Below are positions 16,168-25,800 of a DNA stretch of 32,469 nucleotides, piece by piece; within the stretch, counting starts at the first letter, position 1, and every line of letters begins with the position of its first letter. The notes under the pieces are model-generated. The model was not told where the DNA came from. It saw only the letters and a program-made list of their open reading frames with translations, and did no database searches. The stretch spans positions 1 through 32,469 of IMG/VR virus record IMGVR_UViG_3300009788_003935; one strand, given 5' to 3'. The DNA is from a virus. A program made the translations under genes and the position numbers.

Positions 16168-18180
16168 ATATCACTTCCAGACAGAACACCAAAAGAGATT
16201 CGTGATAACTTAACTCCTGCTGCTGTTCCAATAAGGGGAGATATAGGACATGTCAGTAAATCCAATAATGAATCAGAAGGGGTTCTAGTAGAAGATCTTG
16301 CAAGAATACAAGGTGCAGCTCCAGTTTACAGTGCAAGTGCTACATACAAAGTAAATGATTTTGTAACACACTTAGGAGATCTTTACATCAATAATACAGC
16401 AGTTACATCTCCAGAAGCATTTGATCCTGCAAAATGGACATTAGTCACAACGTCTGCTAGCATTCTCAATGTTGCAAATTATTCAGCATCCCAGACTTAT
16501 ATCTTAAATGACTTGGTATTTGAAAGTGGTATTTTATACAAGAACATAACAGCAATTACAGTTGCTGAACCATTTGATTCTACAAAATGGGAAGTGATAA
16601 ATTTTGCAGACCTGTTTGCTAACGGAACTCCTGCCAATGACTCTGTAGTTTTGGCTCAAGAATTTGGTAGTTCTACATTTACACGACACAATGAAAGAGA
16701 CATATCAAGATTACAAAGTACCATTAATGAGTATAGCACTCTCTTAACGTATAATGTAGGTGACCAAGTAAGATCTAATGAAACAAATTTCAGAAATACT
16801 ACTGCCGTAACTGCTGGAGAAAACTTTGATAGTGTAAAATGGGCACCAATTGACAGTGCATTAAGTGTTGTACATGTAAATGACATATCACAATTCCCTG
16901 ATGCTACACCTGCAATATACACACATGTAGATGATAACGGACTAGGGGATGCACGATTTTTCTTTACACAACCTATATCATACACTAATGGACAGACAGC
17001 AAGTCTCACAAATGGTACAGTTCCAGCTTATGACGGAGTACACACCATAGACAAGACTCCTGCATTTCTAATCAAAAATTCAGCAACTATTGCAACTGGC
17101 GGTTCTTCTAGTAGGGGAGTAGCTGTAAACTCTGAAACAAATATAATTTGTGAAGCCAATTTTCTAGGTACTAACGTTACATTCACTAATGGTAATACAA
17201 ACCAGAAAATACAAGATACAACAGTTGGGACTGGTCCGCAGATGGTCGCAGTTGATGAAATTAATAATTTATTTTTTGTTACAAATCAAACTGGTGAATC
17301 AATTTCAGTTCTTGATGGTACAACCTTTGCTGTAACAGATACAATATCTTTAGAAGCTGGTGATCAACCTTTCGGCATTCAAGTTCTTAGAACTGGAACT
17401 AAATTTCATCTCTATGTTTCAATAACTAATACAGGTGAAATCAAAGTCTTTGATGCTGGCGGTGTTACTCCTACTTATCCACTAATTGCAACAATTAACC
17501 TAGTTGGAACTGGTCCTACAGAACTGGCTTTGAATACAAATGAAAATACTGGTTATGTTGTTGATTTTACTGATAACCTTCTAGAATCCTTTGATTTAGT
17601 TACAAATACATTACTGCCTGACTCTTTTACATTCCCTGGAGGTTCACAACCTGAAGGAATAGATGTAAACAAAACTACAGGTAAAATCTATGTTGGACTT
17701 TTTGGAACTGACAAATTAAACATATTTGAAAATGACCTTACCATATCCCCTGTTATTATTGATGTAGATTCTGGTCCCATCGGTGTAGTGGTAAATGAAA
17801 AATTTGATTTAGTTTTCATTTCTTCCCAAACAGCTAATCTCACATCAGTTCTTGATGGAAGGGATAATATAATAATACAAAAAATTACGGGAATCACTGG
17901 ATCTAGGGCTATCACACTAAACACAGCTTCTGATAGTGTCATAGTTGGTTCCATAACCACTACAAACACCACGATAATTAGTGTCAGTCCTACAAATGTA
18001 GCAAACCCCGATAATATTTTAACAGGTGTTGGTTCAGAACCAGGCGAACTTGCGATAAATGAGATAAATGGTAATTACTACGTATCTTTGTTTGATGCTG
18101 CAAAACTTAGAGTTTATGACGAATTTAATAATTTCACTAAGAAATTTCCATCAGTGCGTTTCCAACAGGTGTTGATATAG
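16168..18180 (+). CDS. Giant fibre protein, middle part: CBM-like repeats and YVTN propeller
   Basis: Open frame of 670 residues. The first canonical in-frame start is TTG 16513, but coding sequence clearly begins near 16162. Starting at 16168 would need an ATA codon, preceded by GGATGTGAT, an 8/9 match to an extended Shine-Dalgarno sequence; joining to the upstream ORF by a +1 shift is the alternative. Three tandem modules at about 16324-16446, 16480-16599 and 16732-16851 share the pattern Y-S-x(3)-TY-x-(V/L)-x-D-x-V...(F/L)Y-x-N-x-TA(V/I)T...FD-x-x-KW, like family 5/12 carbohydrate-binding modules of tail proteins. From about 17070 on, YVTN-type propeller blades follow (GTGPQMVAVDEINNLFFVTNQTGESISVLDG cut into shorter units). 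The frame ends in the middle of a blade. Confidence 0.68.
   Translation: MSLPDRTPKEIRDNLTPAAVPIRGDIGHVSKSNNESEGVLVEDLARIQGAAPVYSASATYKVNDFVTHLGDLYINNTAVTSPEAFDPAKWTLVTTSASILNVANYSASQTYILNDLVFESGILYKNITAITVAEPFDSTKWEVINFADLFANGTPANDSVVLAQEFGSSTFTRHNERDISRLQSTINEYSTLLTYNVGDQVRSNETNFRNTTAVTAGENFDSVKWAPIDSALSVVHVNDISQFPDATPAIYTHVDDNGLGDARFFFTQPISYTNGQTASLTNGTVPAYDGVHTIDKTPAFLIKNSATIATGGSSSRGVAVNSETNIICEANFLGTNVTFTNGNTNQKIQDTTVGTGPQMVAVDEINNLFFVTNQTGESISVLDGTTFAVTDTISLEAGDQPFGIQVLRTGTKFHLYVSITNTGEIKVFDAGGVTPTYPLIATINLVGTGPTELALNTNENTGYVVDFTDNLLESFDLVTNTLLPDSFTFPGGSQPEGIDVNKTTGKIYVGLFGTDKLNIFENDLTISPVIIDVDSGPIGVVVNEKFDLVFISSQTANLTSVLDGRDNIIIQKITGITGSRAITLNTASDSVIVGSITTTNTTIISVSPTNVANPDNILTGVGSEPGELAINEINGNYYVSLFDAAKLRVYDEFNNFTKKFPSVRFQQVLI
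18159..18164 (+). other. Apparent -1 frameshift within the fibre gene
   Basis: Sequence GTTTCCAACA at 18158-18167. The upstream frame reads TTC (18160-18162); one base back, TTT-CCA-ACA continues the propeller. Phe-tRNA can pair with both TTC and TTT. Either a lost C (CCC to CC), a sequencing error or a real -1 slip. Confidence 0.6.
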
Positions 18181-20717
18181 ATACTGCACTAAATAGGATT
18201 TTTGTTTCTGGTACAGGTTCAGATACTCTAGATGTTATTGATGGTAGTGATAATACCATTATTGGTTCTCCTTTAGGTACTGGTATAAACCCTCAAGATG
18301 TAGCAGTTCATTCAGCAGCAAGCATAGCACTTGTTGCTAACTTTAATGATGATGATGTTCGAGTATTTGACACTTTAACTTTATTGCAAATTGGTCTTGA
18401 TATTACTGTAGGAGATGAACCACAAGGTATTGGAATAAACAGAGTTTCCCAAAAAGCCTATGTTGCTAATCATGGTGGTAGTAGTATTTCTGTAATTGAT
18501 GTTGACTCTGGTTCTGGAACCTATCTCACTGTACTTTCTACAATTACTACAAGCATTCCAGCTAATCCATTAAAGGTTGCAGTAGATGAAACTCTAAACA
18601 GGGTTTATGTTACACATTCAGGTGGAACTGTCTCAATAATTAATGGTTCAACTGACGCATTTATCAGCTCATTAACTGTTGGTACTTCACCATTTGGAAT
18701 TACTGCCAATTCTCAAAGCAGTATGGTTTATGCTACAAACAGTGGAGCTGATACCATATCAGTAATTAATGGTACAGATGTTGCAGTAGTTGAGACGATA
18801 GCTGTAGGTGATCTTCCGTTTGGGATTGCAATACATCCATTCTCTCAAGTGTTAATTGTAACTAACGTAGACGATGATGACTTTACTGTGTTTAATCCAA
18901 ATACCTTTGATGTAACAGGGTTAACATTTACCACAAATGGTTCAGGTGATACACTACGAACTTTGGATAATAATACTGGATATTTCCTAAACATACCAGT
19001 TGCCTCAGATGTTGGTCGGGTACTTCCTCCTGATGCTAATATTCTAATTCATGCAGACTTTGCTTCAGTTAATAATATTACAATAACTGGAGGTGGAAAT
19101 ACGTTACTTAGTACATTAACTGGTGAGACGATGGCCAGTTTACAACTAAGAAATGTAGATCTCCTAGATGGTGGACCATTTGCTAACACAGCATTTGATC
19201 TTACAGGTACAAGCTCAGTTGCACCTAACATATCCATTGCATTTTTCACAGATATTTCAGTAGGTCTATTTGGTAATCTTGGTACATTAACAAACATTTT
19301 CAATCCTCAACTATTTCTAAACATGGTCCCCTTTGCTAGTGGACTTACACTGAATAATGCAGTAGTTAATGTCATTGGTGCATTGTACCAACCAGCTTTT
19401 CCAAGTGTGGATATTTTTACAATTAATAATCTGGAGGATACAGCTCAATTATCGACATTCATTAGTATTTCAACTCCAGTAATACCAAGCTCTAGTGTTT
19501 TTAATATCAATCCTGCAACTCCACTATCAAATAGTGTAGTAATTTCAGATAGCGGACCTGCTGGGGGTGGTGATTATTTCAAACTAGGAACAGAGGAAAC
19601 AGGTGCAATCACAGCATTTGCAGTTTCAGGTGGTAACACTGAAGTAACAAGTGCTTCACATGGATTAGTAGCAGGACAGTCACTAGAGATAAGTGAATCT
19701 ATAAACTATAACGGAAGATTTGCAATAGTTGGTACTCCTGGTGCTAATGATTTTGTTATCGCAAGAACATTTGTAGGAAATGATGCTGTAGGTAATTTTA
19801 CACAGGTAAAGGCAATTGAGACTTTTGCTGCAAACACTGCAACAGTTGGAACTGTAGATTCAACTGCTGATAATGGTGCATCAGGAACTACCGTAACTGA
19901 TACTGCACATGGTTTAGTAGATGGCACATCTGTTACAATTGCAGGTACTACAAGTTACAATGGCACATTTACAATCTTTAATGTAACTACCAATACCTTT
20001 GATATTGCAGTAGCCTTTGTAGGTGATGAGTCAGGAACATGGGTAGCAAATAAAACTACACTAACTGTAACTGCACATGGATTCTCAAACGGCACCCCTA
20101 TTCTAGTTGATGAGACAATAGATTATGACGGAGGATATTTGGTAGAAAGTATTACTGCCGACACACTTGTAATTAATACAATATTTGTAACTGATGAATC
20201 TACAGGCATAGTAACTGATGCCTCCCTTGATCAAAACGCACTAAATGTTTTGGTAAATACTGTAACAGGTGTAATTAACAGCAAGCCAAAAGCTAGTTCT
20301 TTTGTCAATGCTAATGCAACCTCATTTACACCTGGTTCTACTTTTGGTGATTTAACATTAGGTACAGTAGGTGATGCTGCAAATGAAGGAAGTGATAATG
20401 AACTATGGAGATTAACAGATGAGCTTACAGGCGAGATGGAGTATAGGGGATTAGAGCCATTCTCAGGATCTTTAATCTCATCAATTAGTGCCACATCTTC
20501 AGGTGGTGACCAAATCTTTAGATTCAGAGCAGTAAAGAACAGTGGCCCAATGGTTGATCAGATAGAAACAAGATTATCCATAGGAGGTGCCACACTAACC
20601 ACATCACTAATCGTACCTGTAACTGCAATTACAGGTGATAAGATAAGGATTCAGGTATTACGAGAGGCAGGGGGTAGCACCCTTGTAGTAGATGATTTGG
20701 CTACAGTAATTCAATAA
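18159..20717 (+). CDS. Giant fibre protein, C-terminal part: rest of YVTN propeller, HGL repeats, beta end domain
   Basis: The frame continues the propeller exactly where the previous one breaks: FPTGVDIDTALNRIFVSG, then GDEPQGIGINRVSQKAYVAN and TSPFGITANSQSSMVYATN. The first in-frame canonical start (TTG 18384) lies inside a blade, so this is not an independent gene. After the propeller (to about 18900) come a beta region, three repeats of the HGL-(V/x)-x-G-x-S...YNG type (about 19638-19733, 19884-19985, 20061-20150), known from many phage tail proteins, and a C-terminal beta domain with ELWRLTDELTGEMEYRGLEP. Joined with the two upstream pieces the protein would have about 1,584 residues. 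Likely a virion fibre for cell-surface glycans or S-layer. The stop at 20717 is followed by a new promoter. Confidence 0.68.
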   Translation, partial: FPTGVDIDTALNRIFVSGTGSDTLDVIDGSDNTIIGSPLGTGINPQDVAVHSAASIALVANFNDDDVRVFDTLTLLQIGLDITVGDEPQGIGINRVSQKAYVANHGGSSISVIDVDSGSGTYLTVLSTITTSIPANPLKVAVDETLNRVYVTHSGGTVSIINGSTDAFISSLTVGTSPFGITANSQSSMVYATNSGADTISVINGTDVAVVETIAVGDLPFGIAIHPFSQVLIVTNVDDDDFTVFNPNTFDVTGLTFTTNGSGDTLRTLDNNTGYFLNIPVASDVGRVLPPDANILIHADFASVNNITITGGGNTLLSTLTGETMASLQLRNVDLLDGGPFANTAFDLTGTSSVAPNISIAFFTDISVGLFGNLGTLTNIFNPQLFLNMVPFASGLTLNNAVVNVIGALYQPAFPSVDIFTINNLEDTAQLSTFISISTPVIPSSSVFNINPATPLSNSVVISDSGPAGGGDYFKLGTEETGAITAFAVSGGNTEVTSASHGLVAGQSLEISESINYNGRFAIVGTPGANDFVIARTFVGNDAVGNFTQVKAIETFAANTATVGTVDSTADNGASGTTVTDTAHGLVDGTSVTIAGTTSYNGTFTIFNVTTNTFDIAVAFVGDESGTWVANKTTLTVTAHGFSNGTPILVDETIDYDGGYLVESITADTLVINTIFVTDESTGIVTDASLDQNALNVLVNTVTGVINSKPKASSFVNANATSFTPGSTFGDLTLGTVGDAANEGSDNELWRLTDELTGEMEYRGLEPFSGSLISSISATSSGGDQIFRFRAVKNSGPMVDQIETRLSIGGATLTTSLIVPVTAITGDKIRIQVLREAGGSTLVVDDLATVIQ

Positions 20718-20753
20718 ATCTTATTACTTTGGGAGCCATAAAATATACAAAAA

Positions 20754-20763
20754 TACCTAAATT
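20754..20763 (+). promoter_or_regulatory. Viral promoter box (two-helix membrane protein)
   Basis: TACCTAAATT, 3' end 21 nt before GTG 20784; supports GTG over the out-of-frame ATG at 20774. Confidence 0.65.
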
Positions 20764-20783
20764 CTGATAAAGCATGATTTTGC

Positions 20784-21041
20784 GTGGCTGATAATTTAGT
20801 AACAATACTGGAAAAACTTACTACTAGAAACATTATCGCCTTGAGTGTTACTGCTACAGTCCTAATGGTAATATTGCAAATGACATTTGATGCAGAGGCA
20901 TTTGTTGTTATTATTAAAGAAAACGCAGAATGGGTAATTACAGGTGCTTTTATTTTTGGTGTACTTACTGCAAAATGGACTGATATTATACAGTTTTACT
21001 TTAGAAAACCACAAACAAAAGAATCCAAAGTAACAAGCTAA
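20784..21041 (+). CDS. Small two-helix membrane protein, holin-like
   Basis: An 85-residue protein starting with GTG. Two hydrophobic spans: about 18-34 (IIALSVTATVLMVILQM) and about 48-62 (WVITGAFIFGVLTAKW), separated by an acidic loop, with a Lys-rich C-terminus (RKPQTKESKVTS). Size, two spans and charged tail are like class II holins, and it is the only gene of its transcription unit. Archaeal viral holins are poorly defined, so a structural membrane protein or lysis-timing protein remain alternatives. No lysis enzyme is visible beside it. Confidence 0.58.
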   Translation: MADNLVTILEKLTTRNIIALSVTATVLMVILQMTFDAEAFVVIIKENAEWVITGAFIFGVLTAKWTDIIQFYFRKPQTKESKVTS

Positions 21042-21065
21042 ATTACCTCAAAAACGATTTAAAAA

Positions 21066-21075
21066 TACCTTTAAT
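21066..21075 (+). promoter_or_regulatory. Viral promoter box (connector/FN3 unit)
   Basis: Exact TACCTTTAAT, 3' end 21 nt before GTG 21096. Confidence 0.78.
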
Positions 21076-21095
21076 TTAAAAGCGTAAATTATTTC

Positions 21096-21506
21096 GTGTC
21101 CACTCCCAACCAAGTATTCTCTGATCTAAATGAGACTAAAGACTATCTTAACATTGCCCGAAGCAATAATGATTCCAATGAAAAAATAAACACCAATAGA
21201 AATTCAGCTGATAACTATGTTGTAAACCAATTAAGACTACACGCAACAGTACCCGTAACTGGAAGTGATGATGATCCAGAATTAACATCCTTATCCTCGC
21301 AACTAGCAGCATCGTATTTCAACCAGTTTCAAAACCCAATGAAAACAGAAATGATGGAGCTAGTCCGAGTAACAAAATTAGCCATTCAGGATTATATCAT
21401 GGAGACATATGGCAGAAAGAATCCTAGTGGGTTATCAGGAGCTGAAACTTTTGGAGCAACTTCTGGAATTACTGGGTTTACCAATAATAGTACGAGTAAT
21501 GTATAA
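21096..21506 (+). CDS. Probable head-tail connector protein
   Basis: A 136-residue mostly helical protein starting with GTG. Residues 30-110 follow the pattern of gp6/gp15-type adaptor proteins: a helix with ADNYVVNQLRLH, a Pro-Asp loop, then LTSLSSQLAASYFNQFQNP and a last long helix MMELVRVTKLAIQDYIMETYG. The C-terminal 25 residues are Gly/Ser/Thr/Asn-rich and flexible. In tailed viruses this protein docks below the portal. It opens a unit that continues, through a TAATG overlap, with the FN3 tail protein. The assignment rests on helix pattern and position only. Confidence 0.52.
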   Translation: MSTPNQVFSDLNETKDYLNIARSNNDSNEKINTNRNSADNYVVNQLRLHATVPVTGSDDDPELTSLSSQLAASYFNQFQNPMKTEMMELVRVTKLAIQDYIMETYGRKNPSGLSGAETFGATSGITGFTNNSTSNV

Positions 21507-22819
21507 TGGCAGTTCCAGGCGCTCCAACTAATTTATCAGCAGAAGCTACAAACACTACTGCTGCTGCATTACTTTGGACTACTCCAAGTGATAATGGTGG
21601 TTTTGGAATTTCAGGATACTTTATAGAAAGAGATCTCAATGATGCAGGTTTTGCTACTCTAGTAGCTGACACTGGAAATGCAAATGTGTCATTTATTGAT
21701 AGTACATTAACTGCCAGAGACAATGCTGTATATCGTGTCTCTGCAATAAATTTCGACGGTACAGGTCCTGCATCAAATGAGGCAAGCATGACTACTGCAA
21801 ATTCTGAATCTCAGATTCTACAGCAACAACTCTTTAACAACTGGTCATTAACTGGTGAGCTATCAAATGTTATAGTAGGTGACATGACAGAAGTAGTCCA
21901 GTTCTTTGACAGGCAACAAATTCCTGGAAACTTTTTTGCAAAGGCAGTTACAGTTCAAAAGATAAATCAGCTTGGAAATGAAAATGTTATAGAGCATCCA
22001 AAGTTCTTTGAGCAGTCTGACACCTTTGAGGTAACTTGTTTCTTGCAGGTAATAGATGGCGCCCAAGATGTGTTCTCTGTCTGGGTTGACTTGATGGATC
22101 AAATGACAGGCGAGGTCTCAAGAATTCTAAAAACTATATACTCACCATCAACTGATACTGGAGAATTTTTTAGTACCACCATAGGATGGACCAAAGACGA
22201 TACGTTTTTCCCTGATGATCCAATGCTGGTTCGAACTCTACAATTTACTCTGACTCGACTAGTTGGAGGAGAAGATGATGTGTTTTTGGGATATAAAGCA
22301 ATCTTGGCATTTAGTAGTATATTATCAAATGGAGACTCTCTTCCTACACAAAACTACCTTTACACCGAAGTAGAAAATATTCAAACAATTCAAGGATGGC
22401 GCAACTTGCCATACATCACAACTGACGCTATCTCTACTACTGCAATTCCAGTTTATTATAGAGGTGCATTTAGTGGGAGATTCTCCTGTATGATGTATCT
22501 AAGAAAAGCAGATATTACACCAACTACTTTAAATTCACTATCGCAGATATTTTTACCCCAAGCAAACGGAGAACTGGGGACAGTTGTATTTTTACAATCA
22601 AACCAAAATACCGAATCACCAATTGATGTTCTAACAGAATCCATTTCAGTAAATATCACAAATGTCGAAAAGGTATCAGAAACAGAACAACTAGTAAAAT
22701 ACTATCTGCGTGGAAATCTTACTGGACCAACTACTTCTGCTTTCCTTGGAACCATGCAGTATGAGGCAAGTGGTAAGATGATATATGAAGATGATTCAAC
22801 AGAAATGAGTTATGGATAA
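21506..22819 (+). CDS. Tail protein with N-terminal fibronectin type III domain
   Basis: A 437-residue protein. Residues 1-96 form a good FN3 domain: VPGAPTNLSAEATNTTA, LLWTTPSDNGGFGISGYFIERD, YRVSAINFDGTGPASNEAS. The following 340 residues are aromatic and beta-rich (DTFEVTCFLQVIDGAQDVFSV, LQFTLTRLVGG) without a known signature, ending in an acidic tail. FN3 domains occur often as surface-exposed add-ons of virion proteins and bind carbohydrates weakly. The ATG overlaps the connector's stop (TAATG). Position between connector and tail fibre suggests a neck or tail protein. Confidence 0.65.
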   Translation: MAVPGAPTNLSAEATNTTAAALLWTTPSDNGGFGISGYFIERDLNDAGFATLVADTGNANVSFIDSTLTARDNAVYRVSAINFDGTGPASNEASMTTANSESQILQQQLFNNWSLTGELSNVIVGDMTEVVQFFDRQQIPGNFFAKAVTVQKINQLGNENVIEHPKFFEQSDTFEVTCFLQVIDGAQDVFSVWVDLMDQMTGEVSRILKTIYSPSTDTGEFFSTTIGWTKDDTFFPDDPMLVRTLQFTLTRLVGGEDDVFLGYKAILAFSSILSNGDSLPTQNYLYTEVENIQTIQGWRNLPYITTDAISTTAIPVYYRGAFSGRFSCMMYLRKADITPTTLNSLSQIFLPQANGELGTVVFLQSNQNTESPIDVLTESISVNITNVEKVSETEQLVKYYLRGNLTGPTTSAFLGTMQYEASGKMIYEDDSTEMSYG

Positions 22820-22829
22820 TCTGACAAAA

Positions 22830-22839
22830 TACCTTAATT
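22830..22839 (+). promoter_or_regulatory. Viral promoter box (tail fibre gene)
   Basis: TACCTTAATT, 3' end 22 nt before ATG 22861. Confidence 0.7.
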
Positions 22840-22860
22840 GGTAAAAATCATTTTCAACCA

Positions 22861-25800
22861 ATGTCAGTTGATCAGCCGTGGAGTGATAGACCACTAAAAG
22901 CCACTCCAATTAATGCAGATGAACTAGTTATTCTAGATTCAGAAGATGGAAATGTGATTACTCAAAACAAGAGAGTTACTTTAGGAAGTTTACCTTCTAC
23001 AGGTGGAGAGGCAAATACAGCTAGTAATTCAGGAGGTGGAGAAGGACTTGTACAAACTAAATCTGGTGTGGATTTACCATTCAAATCATTAGAAGGAGAA
23101 ACTAGTAAAATAATTCTTACTCCAAATGTTAATACTGTAACATTTACTGTAGGAACAGATGTAGTAACAATTGATAAGGCAAATACTTTTGGTAACTTTA
23201 AACAGACATTTGCTGATAACCAATTTAACATTCAAAATCCAGCTACGACTGCTACTTATCAGTTTATAGCATCAGCAATTACCGCAGACCGCTCAGTTAC
23301 ATTGCCAGTGTTGGGTGCAAATGATACTTTTGTTTTTGAGAATCTTTTGCAAACACTAACTACCAAAACAATTGATGCAGCACTAAACACAATCTCAAAC
23401 ATTGATGAAACAATGCAGACTGTAAATACTGGGGCTGCCAATACTGTACTGACTTCAAATGGAGTTGGTGTTGCACCAACTTATCAACCTGGTGGAACAG
23501 GTGATGTAGTGGGACCAGCAGATGCAACTAATGAAGCCATTGCAAGATTTGACGAGACTACAGGAAAATTAATTCAAGATAGTATAATTACCATTGATGA
23601 TTTAGCAAATTTAGATAACATTCGATCTGCGGTATTTACTACACATACTAGTGGTCCAGGAACAGCTACAACTCATATTGCATTAGTAAATAACGACTTT
23701 CACCTCAATACAATTACTGGAAATAACATACAGATGTTGATAAATGGTGTTACTCAGTATAAATTTGATTCAACTTCTGCTGATTTTACAGGCAAAAATC
23801 TAACAATAGATAATGCTTTCATACAATTTACATCAATTTCACAACCTACAACAACAGGTAGTGATGCTGTAGGAAAACTATTCATGGATTCAGGAAACAA
23901 TCATCTCTCAATATTAAGAAATAATACAACTATAGATTTAGAAGTTGGAGGCATTACATCAATTAATGGCGATACAAATGCTGCTCAAACCCTTAATGGA
24001 ACTGCAAATAGAATAACTATTACAGATACAGGGGCAGGTTCACTAACTTTTGATACTGGATCAGATATTCCTACTCTGTCAGGAACTCAAACATTTACTG
24101 GAACAAATCTATGGACAGGAAATGACATCACAGTAACTCGTGTTAATAATGCAGCTCGTGTCAATGCTGTCGTATTTGATAATACTGGTGATCCTTTCAA
24201 AACTGGTATTTTTGATGGTGCTAGAGCAAGAGGAACACAGGCTTCTCCTAGTCCTGTTCAAGATAATGACCTTCTTACTAGTTTTTCTGCTAGAGGACAT
24301 GATGGTACAAGTTTTCAATTTGGTGGATTCATAGATATTACAGCAGCAGGACTATGGTCTGGTACAAGCACACCTTCAAAGATTCAATTCTTTACTACTC
24401 CTGTATCATCTACTACTGAGGTAGAAGTATTAGATATTGGATCAGATGGAACCCTTGACCTTTTAGGAAATGATCTAGTTAATGCACCGCATGACCATAC
24501 AAATGCTGCTGGAGGAGGTCAGCTATTATCTACTACTGCATTATCTGATACTGGAGACATTGCTTATCTAAACACTACAAATGCATACACAGCTGGAGTA
24601 AGACAAGACTTTTTGGGATTACTAGCTGGAACTTCAGGTCTTAATGTTGGTGGAATAGCTGGCAATCCAACAACGCAGGTGAATGGTGATATTTGGTTAA
24701 ACACATCATCTAATCAAATATTTGGACGAATCAATGGTGTAGATATAGATTTAGGTGCTGGCGGTGGTACTGGAATTACATCAATTAATGGCGATACAAA
24801 TGCTGCTCAAACCCTTAATGGAACTGCAAATAGAATAACTATTACAGATACAGGGGTAGGTTCACTAACTTTTGATACTGGAACAGATGTTGTTACTACT
24901 ACTGTTACAAATGTATACACCGCAGGAGCTAGACAAGACTTTTTGGGATTACTAGCTGGAACTTCAGGTCTTAATGTTGGTGGAATAGCTGGCAATCCAA
25001 CAACACAAGCTGATGGAGATATTTGGCTCAACACATCATCTAATCAAGTCTTTGCAAGAATTAATGGTGCAGATGTAGATTTAGGTGCAGGAGCTGCTGG
25101 TGGAGAAGTAAATACTGGTGCTAATGTAGGAACAGGAACAGGTTTAGTATTTCGTGATAAGACAGGTGTTACTTTAAATTTTAAAACATTACTTCAAGGC
25201 TCTAATATTACAATCACAAACAATGCAGATGATATTACAATTGCAGCTACTGGTGGAACAGGTGATGTAGTGGGACCCGCAGGTGCAACTGATGAAGCCC
25301 TTGCAAGATTTGACGAGACTACTGGAAAATTAATTAAAAATAGTATAATTACACTAGATGATCTAGCAAATCTATCTGCAATTCGAGCTTTAATCCCAAC
25401 TGCATCAGGTGTATTTCAAACAGCAGGTACAGCTTATTTCCAGTATGGCGATTCTGGTGCTGGTACAACAGACTTTGAATGGAATATTTTAACTGGAAAT
25501 AAATTTAGATATAAAATTCAGGGAACAACTGAATATCTATTTGATGCAACTGGTGCAATCTTTTCTGCTGGAAATAATCTTACAATTAATCCAAGTGGTG
25601 CATTGGGTTACATTGATATTGGTGAAATAACTACTCCAGCAAATCCTGCATCTGATTTTGGAAGACTGTACGTTGAAGATCTAGCAGCAGTTACCACCTT
25701 ATTTTTTAGAGATTCTGCTGGTACTGTTACAAATCTATTGGCTCCAAGTGGGGATGTTTTTGGTCCAGTAGGTGCAACTGATGAAGCCATTGCAAGATTT

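Noticed and set aside
23953-25004. Tail-fibre repeats as template/variable pair of a diversity-generating retroelement
   Set aside because: The mismatch in the 108-nt pair is C/T, not adenine-directed, copies are in frame inside one gene, and no reverse transcriptase is visible.
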